DNA of 64,000 nt from positions 496,001 through 560,000 of the forward strand of contig NZ_AP025498.1 in the NCBI RefSeq assembly GCF_024347535.1. The letters are read 5' to 3'. This DNA is from Vibrio kanaloae (GTDB taxonomy: Bacteria > Pseudomonadota > Gammaproteobacteria > Enterobacterales > Vibrionaceae). Below, piece by piece: positions 55,301 through 61,376 of this stretch. The notes beneath the pieces are model-generated. The model was not told the DNA's origin, did not search any database, and saw only the letters and a program-made list of their open reading frames with translations. Position 1 is the stretch's first letter; each line of letters opens with the position of its first letter. The translations under genes and the position numbers were made by a program.

Positions 55301-55993
55301 GATGCTGTTGTCTAACGCATAGAAGAGTTTTACAGAATCAGTATTACTTGCCGCTTCCCAACCAATCGTGGTTGCATCTAGCCAGTGTGCTTTTTGACCA
55401 TCAATATTGACTGGTTGTTCCGAGATCGGGTCGTAGTACAACTCGCTGCTGCCATGGAAACCGAATACACCTTGTGAATCGCCAAGCTTAGTTAACTCGA
55501 CCTTCGAGTTCGCACTGCCAAATGCTTTTTCATCACCATTGTGCAAGATGAAGTTCATGCATTTGTGTGGGTCAGAGGCATCTGGGTCAACTTTCAATAT
55601 GTAGTAGGCACCGTAGGTATCGCTGATACCGTCAAATTCATAAGGTGCTTCCCAGTTGGTTCCGGTTTCGCTTAACCCCATGCCGATTAAGTCTGTGCTA
55701 GTACAACCTTCGCCATTCCAAAGATGAAGACCCCAACCGTCGTAGGTCGAGTGAGACGCACTTGCGGCCGCGATATCACGTTTGTAGTAAACAACGACTT
55801 CGTTTTCGCCAGCTTTGTATAAGCCACTGCTGGCTGCGTCCGTACCGTTGTCGTTATTATTATCACTGCCACATCCCGCGATTAAAGTAGCAGTGAAGAG
55901 AGGTAAAATCGCTTTGGCCAAGGTAGATCGTTTGAAACGTCTTTTATTCAAAATATTGACCGTGTTATTGAGATCTATAGTTCTATTGTTCAT
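52307..55993 (-). CDS. Pullulanase-type alpha-1,6-glucosidase, lipoprotein
   Basis: About 1228 residues. A lipoprotein signal with lipobox 'LIAGCGSD' follows an unusually long charged n-region. Then come a pullulanase-associated CBM41-like domain (about 60-170, 'EVVVYYKRDIAA', 'GWGLHLWNGEGC'), linker domains, CBM48 (about 330-420) and a GH13 type I pullulanase barrel with 'NWGYDPFHYTVPEGSY', 'VDGFRFDLMAHQP', 'FYGEGWDFG' and 'YVSKHDNQTLWDN'. A C-terminal extension (about 1125-1228, 'VYVRGDMNGWGTSDDWAMSF') looks like an extra starch-binding domain. It debranches starch or pullulan at the cell surface or periplasm. Start is ATG at 55993; GTG at 55999 is possible. Confidence 0.92.
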   Translation of the reverse strand: MNNRTIDLNNTVNILNKRRFKRSTLAKAILPLFTATLIAGCGSDNNNDNGTDAASSGLYKAGENEVVVYYKRDIAAASASHSTYDGWGLHLWNGEGCTSTDLIGMGLSETGTNWEAPYEFDGISDTYGAYYILKVDPDASDPHKCMNFILHNGDEKAFGSANSKVELTKLGDSQGVFGFHGSSELYYDPISEQPVNIDGQKAHWLDATTIGWEAASNTDSVKLFYALDNSITMNDDKEIVGGTAIELSKDGDLSSELKERFRHLASLPALAIDVDDNTLRTILKSQIILVAYNANGDVISSTEVQKAGVLDAVFASEDAGNAMSEELGAIVEGSAATFKLWAPTAQDVELVLYSEDLQSSQVLQMTENTETGIWATDAVSNAVNSYYRYQVKVYHPTTGNIETRLVTDPYSLSLSKNSAYSQVIDLNDSTLKPVNWDHYLRPTVEKDEDHVLYESHLRDFSFSDKLGTASLNGKYLALTEADRESVKHLQALKDAGLTTLHILPAFDIATVDEDAASRVDITDTVGKLCDVKPAAALCGNEDENKTIEDVLDGYDPSTGDAQALMNDLRMLDSFNWGYDPFHYTVPEGSYATDPNGAQRILEFRQMVKATHDMDLKLIMDVVYNHTNASGVNDKSVLDKIVPGYYHRLNVNTGGVENSTCCDNTATENLMMGKLMVDSLKVWADDYKVDGFRFDLMAHQPKDVMVEALEEVRKIDPNTLFYGEGWDFGEVANNARFDQANQINMAGTEIGTFSDRLRDAVRGGSPFDGGIDSEGNHPLRFNQGFGNAAIANEETKVDQDSINGRLHNQDLVRLGMAGNLAEYVLIDYKGDTKLGKNVDYNGAPAGYTKVPSENISYVSKHDNQTLWDNNAYKIAAGTSSANRARMQSVSLSTVMLGQGIPFIHMGSELLRSKSMQRDSYDSGDWYNRVMFDGTDNNWNVGLPREDKDSANWELIKTIIADSTAKPDADDIDLTKQQFLELLKIRSSSELFRLDTADEVMKRVDFRNVGEDQVEGLIVMSIDDGVSAGDDLDPANDAIVAIVNSTNKSQSFKITGATGFTLHDVQQNSADDTVKGASFAAQTFTVPALTTAVFVQAQGDAQGVGLPVDNSGKDVSSIPPYGQTTVYVRGDMNGWGTSDDWAMSFVANGVYSVTGTLEAGDYGFKFADAGWKTPNFGCDSVELSDGSINLGTDGNCQLSVAESGDYTFTLNATHELDDNVDKAVVSVIKN

Positions 55994-56003
55994 GTTCACG
56001 TTT

Positions 56004-56038
56004 GATATCCATATGTCACTTTTAATTAGTTGGATATC
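56004..56038. repeat. Inverted repeat in the pullulanase leader
   Basis: GATATCCA at 56004-56011 and TGGATATC at 56031-56038 are a perfect 8-bp inverted repeat 19 bp apart, within 11 bp of the start codon. It could be an RNA hairpin or an operator. Confidence 0.6.
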
Positions 56039-56220
56039 GTAGTGTTTGTTATGGTCAGCTATTTGTGACCGCTATATATAAAGTTATTTTCAACGGGTAA
56101 ATATAAGAAACTTAGTGAGCAAATCACAATTTGCGTCGGGTATTTCAAATTTTATTGGGTCGATAACACATAAAAAAGAAGTATATTATCAAGGGCGTAG
56201 AGCCTAGGCGTAGGCAATAA

Positions 56221-56238
56221 GGGGGAGTACTCATCCTT
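56221..56238 (-). promoter_or_regulatory. Candidate MalT-like box upstream of the pullulanase gene
   Basis: On the minus strand AAGGATGAGT contains the MalT core GGATGAG, and GGGGGAGTAC lies beside it on the plus strand. These are partial matches, about 230 bp ahead of the start. The remaining sequence of 56039-56508 is AT-rich with no gene seen. Confidence 0.35.
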
Positions 56239-56508
56239 CTTTGTGTGAGGTAATTATCACTATGTTAAGTGCTTATTTTTTAATAGGAATAAAGATCTTT
56301 AATATCGTTGGAAAATTATCCGTATAGATAAAGTGAGTATTTTGATTGAGTATCTTTATAATTGAGCCACTTTTATTAAAGCGGTATAGGGGTTTACTAT
56401 GAGATTGCGAAGTCGAATAGTAAATGAGTAGTCTGTCTTAATCATCCTTATGACAATTGATAGGGCGTAATTGCTAGAGAATGTGAGCTGTTAGCTAAAA
56501 AGGGGTCG

Positions 56509-56898
56509 ATGTTGTCTTCATCTATTCAAATCTCCATCACTTATCTGGTGATGGTAGCGGTGTCTGTGTTGTTTGTAAAAAGTTCGAAAGTACTATTAGT
56601 GTGGTATTTAGCTGTCGGAGTGGTGACGTTTTTTGTGTATGCAAAGGACAAGAAAGCGGCAATTAATGGCAATTGGCGTGTGCCAGAGAAAACTCTGCAC
56701 ATCTTCTCTTTTGCTGGTGGTTGGCTAGGGGCTTTGATTGCTCAAGATAAACTGCGTCATAAAACGAAAAAGCAGCCGTTCAGAGCGATTTATTGGCTAA
56801 CAGTAGCAATGAATGTAGCGGCGTTTGTGTGGACGTTAACACCGAGCGGGCAGGCGATATTTGGTCGTTGGGTTAGTGAAATTACCGGGTTTCTTTAA
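56509..56898 (+). CDS. DUF1294 family membrane protein
   Basis: 129 residues with four predicted membrane helices (about 8-25, 28-46, 68-86 and 98-116). The signature 'YAKDKKAAINGNWRVPEKTLHIFSFAGGWLGALIAQDKLRHKTKKQPF' region, cut here to its keys D-K-x-A, R-x-P-E-x-T-L and G-G-x-x-G, is that of DUF1294. The family is widespread, of unknown function, and often fused to cold-shock domains, which this copy lacks. It is convergent with the LysE gene. Confidence 0.87.
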   Translation: MLSSSIQISITYLVMVAVSVLFVKSSKVLLVWYLAVGVVTFFVYAKDKKAAINGNWRVPEKTLHIFSFAGGWLGALIAQDKLRHKTKKQPFRAIYWLTVAMNVAAFVWTLTPSGQAIFGRWVSEITGFL

Positions 56899-56905
56899 AA
56901 ACAAT

Positions 56906-56933
56906 GATGGTTAGCAGCTGTGTGCTAACCATC
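56906..56933 (-). terminator. Terminator after the LysE-family gene
   Basis: GATGGTTAGCA pairs with TGCTAACCATC (11 bp) around a 6-base loop; on the minus strand ATTGTTTTT follows. It sits between two convergent genes. Confidence 0.75.
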
Positions 56934-56952
56934 AATAGCTATAGTGAGTCGA

Positions 56953-57537
56953 TTAGAGCATTGGAATCGTTGATGCTAACAGCAAGCCCGCCATACCGTA
57001 ATTAAAGCTTTTGATGCGTACTGGTGTTGTTAGCCAGTGTTGCAGTTGCTTGCCTGCTGCCGTCCAGAAGGTCACTGATGGTAAGTTAGCGAGAGTGAAA
57101 ATAGCCGCGATGATCGCAAGCTCCCACCATGAACTGCCACTGCTGTAAACGGAAATGGCAGTCAACGCCATTGACCAACCTTTTGGATTCACCCACTGAA
57201 AACTTGCAGCGCCGATGAAGGTCATTGGCTTATAAGCTTCGGTACTTTTAGCTTTGCCACTCAATGCTATCTTAATCGCAAGGTACACGAGGTAAGCAAG
57301 ACTTAGGTATTTCAAAATTTGGTGTGTCACTGGGTATGCATTGAAAATACCCATTAAGCCGAAACCTACCAATAACAACATCGCTGCAAACCCCAGAGCA
57401 ATGCCAAGCATGTGCGGAATCGTACGTGCAAAGCCAACATTGGCACCTGATGTCATGAGCATGATGTTATTGGGACCTGGTGTGAAGGTCGAGACAAACG
57501 CAAACAAGGCAAGCGCGCTAAGTTGTTCTAAAGGCAT
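56953..57537 (-). CDS. LysE/RhtB-family amino-acid exporter
   Basis: 194 residues with five or six predicted membrane helices. The N-terminal 'FAFVSTFTPGPNNIMLMTSGANVGFART' stretch, with its T-P-G-P-N-N motif, is typical of the RhtB/LeuE branch of the LysE superfamily. It exports a neutral amino acid or similar compound. It is divergent from an AsnC/Lrp-type gene 140 bp away, a frequent pairing in which the regulator senses the exported amino acid. Confidence 0.9.
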   Translation of the reverse strand: MPLEQLSALALFAFVSTFTPGPNNIMLMTSGANVGFARTIPHMLGIALGFAAMLLLVGFGLMGIFNAYPVTHQILKYLSLAYLVYLAIKIALSGKAKSTEAYKPMTFIGAASFQWVNPKGWSMALTAISVYSSGSSWWELAIIAAIFTLANLPSVTFWTAAGKQLQHWLTTPVRIKSFNYGMAGLLLASTIPML

Positions 57538-57679
57538 TATGGTTCTCCAGCAATAAAATGAACGAAGGTGACTGACCGGTCATGACTTTCACGCGTTGAG
57601 AAACATAGTATGTGGAAAGTGAGGCAATTATGTGCTTTTATTATCTCTATTATCACTTAATGCACAATAATAATCAGCT

Positions 57680-58120
57680 ATGGATAGATTTGACGAAAGG
57701 ATATTGCAAGAGCTTAAATTGGACGGCAGAATCTCCAACATTGAGCTCTCTGAACGAATTGGTTTGTCGGCTTCAGCAACGCTCAGACGAGTACAAGATC
57801 TCGAACGTAAAGGTATCATTCAAGGTTACCGCGCGGTTTTGGATAACGGCCTGATGGGGGTGGGCTTTATTGCGTATGTTTCTATTGGGCTTTCTAGTCA
57901 CAGCAAATCGGCTCAGTTAGAATTTGAACAGCACGTCAGTTTGGAAAAAGAGGTGGTGGAGTGCCACAATATTACCGGTGCGAATGAGTACTTGATCAGG
58001 GTAGAGACCAAAGATCTTCCAGCCTATAAAAAGTTTCATGCCAATGTACTTGGCGAGTGTGCTCAGGTTCAATCTATAACGACCATGGTGGTCATGGATA
58101 CCCCTAAAGACGAACGTTAG
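57680..58120 (+). CDS. Lrp/AsnC-family regulator
   Basis: 146 residues: an N-terminal helix-turn-helix ('DRFDERILQELKLDGRISNIELSERIGLS' region, about 2-50; key helix 'SASATLRRVQDLERKGII') and a RAM ligand-binding domain (about 65-140, 'ECHNITGANEYLIRVETKDL'). It should bind an amino acid and control the divergent LysE-family exporter. The LysR gene starts 26 bp downstream on the same strand, so the two regulators may be cotranscribed. Confidence 0.9.
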   Translation: MDRFDERILQELKLDGRISNIELSERIGLSASATLRRVQDLERKGIIQGYRAVLDNGLMGVGFIAYVSIGLSSHSKSAQLEFEQHVSLEKEVVECHNITGANEYLIRVETKDLPAYKKFHANVLGECAQVQSITTMVVMDTPKDER

Positions 58121-58146
58121 TCGAGTTGTATGTCAGGAGAGGCGCA

Positions 58147-59076
58147 GTGCCCAATACTAATCAGTTGTTATTGTTCTTAGATGTGGTTCAACAAGGGTCG
58201 TTCACCAAAGCGGCAACCTTACATGATATGGATAACTCATCCCTCTCTAAACAGATTAAAAAGCTTGAGCAAGACTTAGGTGTGCAGCTGCTCAATCGTT
58301 CTACGCGCTCGTTTTCTTTAACGTCGGCGGGTGAAGATATTCTCGCGCAAACCTATGTGTTAAAAGATACCATCAATCAGATACAAGGCATTGCTGATTC
58401 CTATCAGTCTGAGCCTAAAGGTGTGCTACGAATTACGTCGCCGATCTATTTTGGTCAGCAATACCTGCAACCTATCATCACTCAGTTTATGAGAAGGTAT
58501 CCTGATGTTCAGATTGTGCTGTCGCTAGACGACAAGATAGCCAACATTATTGCTGGTCAGTTTGATATCGCATTTCGCTTTAGCAAGCTTGTTGAATCGA
58601 ATTTGATCGCAAAGAAGATTGCCGATAGTAACTTCATGCTGGTTGCGTCAAACGACTTTGTGAAAAAACATGGTGAGCCTAAGACGCCACAAGACTTGCT
58701 CGCGTTACCTGCTGTTATTTATACCAATGGCGATATGACGGTCGATCATCTAAGTATCAGCGAAGAGCCGCATGGTAACACTTTCCAAAGTCTAACGATT
58801 CGTGGCAATTATAAGGTGAGCGATGTCCGCACTATGGTGTCTTGCGTTAAAGATGGCTTAGGGTATGGCTTTGTTGACCAATCTAATCTGTACGCCTCAA
58901 TGAAAGAGCTGGGCTTGGTCACCTTACTTCCTGATTACCCAATCTCAACGATAGATACGGCTATCTACGCTGTGTATCCGCACCGCAAGCAGACTAAACT
59001 GGTGAAAGAGTTCATCACTACAGTTCAAGACTATATTGGATCTCCAACGATTTGGGAGAAAATGCAGCAAGGTTAG
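58147..59076 (+). CDS. LysR-family regulator
   Basis: About 309 residues from the GTG at 58147, which has AGGAGAGG at ideal distance. Winged helix at about 1-60 ('NQLLLFLDVVQQGSFTKAAT', 'SLSKQIKKLEQDLGVQLLNR') and a LysR effector domain from about 90 ('GVLRITSPIYFGQQYLQPII'). A TTG seven codons earlier is in frame but would bury the ribosome-binding site. There is no divergent neighbour, so the target is unclear; it may act on the LysE exporter or elsewhere. Confidence 0.85.
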   Translation: MPNTNQLLLFLDVVQQGSFTKAATLHDMDNSSLSKQIKKLEQDLGVQLLNRSTRSFSLTSAGEDILAQTYVLKDTINQIQGIADSYQSEPKGVLRITSPIYFGQQYLQPIITQFMRRYPDVQIVLSLDDKIANIIAGQFDIAFRFSKLVESNLIAKKIADSNFMLVASNDFVKKHGEPKTPQDLLALPAVIYTNGDMTVDHLSISEEPHGNTFQSLTIRGNYKVSDVRTMVSCVKDGLGYGFVDQSNLYASMKELGLVTLLPDYPISTIDTAIYAVYPHRKQTKLVKEFITTVQDYIGSPTIWEKMQQG

Positions 59077-59101
59077 TTGTATTTTAAATATATCAAACGT
59101 G

Positions 59102-59141
59102 AAAAAGGAGCCAGATCGTCATACGATCTGGCTCCTTTTTA
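59102..59141. terminator. Bidirectional terminator between LysR and tsdA-like genes
   Basis: AAAAAGGAGCCAGATCG pairs perfectly with CGATCTGGCTCCTTTTT around a short loop. It is the longest perfect terminator stem in the window. Confidence 0.95.
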
Positions 59142-59221
59142 TTATTCCCGCGAGAACCGATTTACAATGTAAAGTATAGCTATGACTGGCGTGAACGGCT
59201 ATTTGTATTCACAAATGTCTA

Positions 59222-60277
59222 TCAATGAATCACGTCCTTTCCGCTCGGGTAGGCTTTTGAACCTGTGACATGACCGTCGACTTTTTTACCATAGTAACCT
59301 TGGTGATTGTGGTAACGCTTAGCATTGCCAGCAACATCCCCCTTATATCGAGGGTCTTGTGGACGTTCATGGCTGTTGACGAAAGCAGCCACATCCCATG
59401 CTTCCTGAATCGAAAGCTGTTGGCTCTTTCCAAGCGGCATGTTTTCGTAAATGAAGTATGCAGCCGTGTTTACGCGATGCATACCTGCGCCCCAGTTGAA
59501 TGAGTTCTCGCCCCAAAGTGGTGGTAGATATGAGTGATCGTCTGCGCCTTTAATACCTTCACCATTTTGACCGTGACACGTCTGACAGCTCGCCTGGTAA
59601 ACCTTTTCACCACGTGCTATTGATGGTTCTTTTTCAGGGTTATCGATCTTAGGGTAGCCACGACCTGCTAGCTTGCTGCGGTCATCGATTGGGTATTTGC
59701 TTAGCAGCTCCTCAGGAAGAGGGAAGCTTTCAGTTTTACCACCGACTTGTAAGTCTGCATCGCTTATCTCAGGAACGGGCGTATCTTGTAGGCCATTCTT
59801 GTCTAAGATTCCTCCCATGGTTAACCAGTATGAATAAGCTGTAAGTGCGACCATCTCTTTTGAATCAACTGCTGGTGGTAAGCCATTCATAGAGTAAGTG
59901 AAACAACCTTGGATCCGTTCCGCGTAGCTATTTACCTTATCGTTTTTCTTACGGTAAGCAGGGTAGGCCATGTATGCACCCCAAAGAGGCGCGGCATTTG
60001 GTTTCATGCCCGCTTGCATGTGGCAGTTTACACAGTTTTGTTCATTGCCAACGAACGTACCACGCATCTGCTGTGAGTCGACAAACAGCGAATAGCCCAG
60101 TTTGACTTTGTCACCAAATTCCCCTGCAGGAATATTGACTAAATCTCGTGGCACCAGATATTTGTTATCTTGAGGTTTCTCAACGGCTGGCAGTTCGGTT
60201 TGACGATCGGGCAATTCACCTTCGGCATAAGCGATTCCAGAGGCAAGGGTTGCGGTAATTAAGAGTAATGTTTTCAT
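59222..60277 (-). CDS. tsdA: Diheme cytochrome c, TsdA-like thiosulfate dehydrogenase/tetrathionate reductase
   Basis: 351 residues with a signal peptide (cleavage after 'SGIAYA'). Two c-type haem sites are 'CVNCH' (near residue 82) and 'CQTCH' (near residue 231). Between them 'IQGCFTYSMNGLPP' provides the conserved Cys that is the unusual axial haem ligand of TsdA, and 'IYENMPLGKSQQLSIQEAWDVAAF' matches the TsdA C-terminal domain. TsdA joins two thiosulfates into tetrathionate, or runs in reverse, in the periplasm. It is nine bases downstream of a diheme cytochrome gene (TsdB-like) and near a tetrathionate-reductase-like gene. AAGGG precedes the ATG. Confidence 0.85.
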   Translation of the reverse strand: MKTLLLITATLASGIAYAEGELPDRQTELPAVEKPQDNKYLVPRDLVNIPAGEFGDKVKLGYSLFVDSQQMRGTFVGNEQNCVNCHMQAGMKPNAAPLWGAYMAYPAYRKKNDKVNSYAERIQGCFTYSMNGLPPAVDSKEMVALTAYSYWLTMGGILDKNGLQDTPVPEISDADLQVGGKTESFPLPEELLSKYPIDDRSKLAGRGYPKIDNPEKEPSIARGEKVYQASCQTCHGQNGEGIKGADDHSYLPPLWGENSFNWGAGMHRVNTAAYFIYENMPLGKSQQLSIQEAWDVAAFVNSHERPQDPRYKGDVAGNAKRYHNHQGYYGKKVDGHVTGSKAYPSGKDVIH

Positions 60278-60286
60278 GCGAGCCCT

Positions 60287-60928
60287 TTAGTATCGGAAAG
60301 ATGCGAAGTAGTAAGATAGGTTTTTGATTTCATCGTCGGTCAACTTGCCAGCGATATTGCCCATCATGTTCAAATCATCCCCCTTGCGAGTGCCGCTTTT
60401 CCAAGCGTTGAGCTGGGTTTGAATGTAGTCGGCGTGCTGGCTCGCTAGACGTGGGAACTTGTCTACGCCCATACCACTTGGCCCGTGACACGTAGCACAC
60501 GCTGGAATGTTTCGATCCCAATCGCCTTGGAATACCAGCTTGCGATACGGGTTATCAATATCAGCCTGTGAGCCGCGCTGCTCTAAATCGGTGAATTCGT
60601 AAGAAGGTAATGATGCGAAGTACTCTGCAACTTCACGACGAATAGCAGGGTCGGATACACCATCCGCCATGCCTTTCATGATTGCACTTTGACGCTCGCC
60701 ACTAGAAAACAAAATCAGTTGATGTTCGAGGTAATCAGCATTGAGCCCTGCAAGCATAGGGGCGATGTTGGGCATGCCTTTTCCATCAGCTTGGTGGCAG
60801 CCGCTGCAGGTTTCTGCGGCTTCTGGCATTGGATTAGGCGCGGCTTGTGCAAAACCAGCTAAAGAAAGGCTTCCTAAAGCTGCGATGCAAAGCGTTAAAG
60901 TTTGAGTTCTAATTTTCAGCTTAGTCAT
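60287..60928 (-). CDS. Diheme cytochrome c4-like protein, probable TsdB
   Basis: 213 residues. A signal peptide (cleavage near 'FAQA') is followed by two tandem cytochrome c domains with haem sites 'CSGCH' (near residue 41) and 'CATCH' (near residue 142), each followed by Met-bearing loops ('PNIAPMLAGL', 'GDDLNMMGNIAG'). The pattern is cytochrome c4. In Pseudomonas and other bacteria a c4-like TsdB is encoded before TsdA and takes its electrons; the same order is found here with a nine-base gap, so this is likely the electron partner of the TsdA-like enzyme. Confidence 0.85.
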   Translation of the reverse strand: MTKLKIRTQTLTLCIAALGSLSLAGFAQAAPNPMPEAAETCSGCHQADGKGMPNIAPMLAGLNADYLEHQLILFSSGERQSAIMKGMADGVSDPAIRREVAEYFASLPSYEFTDLEQRGSQADIDNPYRKLVFQGDWDRNIPACATCHGPSGMGVDKFPRLASQHADYIQTQLNAWKSGTRKGDDLNMMGNIAGKLTDDEIKNLSYYFASFRY

Positions 60929-61376
60929 GAGGTGTCGCTATTGGTTACAATGCACGCATTTTCGGCATAATTGATTGTTGGCGCTATTGTGGATTTCCAC
61001 ATTAATTCATTAATAACTTGAGGTAAGTCTCACATTAATAACCTCACTTAACTTAGTGGTAATAACTCAACCTAGCGGTAATGGTGTGAAGTCCGATTGG
61101 CTGATCCAATTACTGTTAATGAAACGCAAGGGAGCTGCCATGTTCGCCTCAGTGTCAATGTTTGTTAAGGCTCTTTTATGGCACCGATAGTGTAAGCATA
61201 GCCGCTTGATAGGGGCTGGCTAAAAAAGTTGTGGTGAAGTGAAGATTGCCTGCTTTCTATATAAAGGAGGGGAAGAGCAGAGCAACCCCAAAACGATGGA
61301 TTGCTCTGTTGTACCCATAATTACGCATGAGTCGAGGCGTGTGTGGCCCCAATAATGCGACCTTGTATAGCTCGGC
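60929..61376. other. Non-coding gap between the molybdoenzyme and cytochrome genes
   Basis: 448 bp with the likely promoter of the tsdB-tsdA pair at its left end. The sequence CATTAATAAC occurs twice around 61007-61040 with TGAGGT/ACCTCA arms between. A stem (CAGAGCAA with its complement, 61277-61308) lacks a T-run. No gene is supported here. Confidence 0.5.

Noticed and set aside
61277..61308. Hairpin after the TtrA-like gene as an intrinsic terminator
   Set aside because: Eight-bp stem with a long loop and no T-run on the minus strand.
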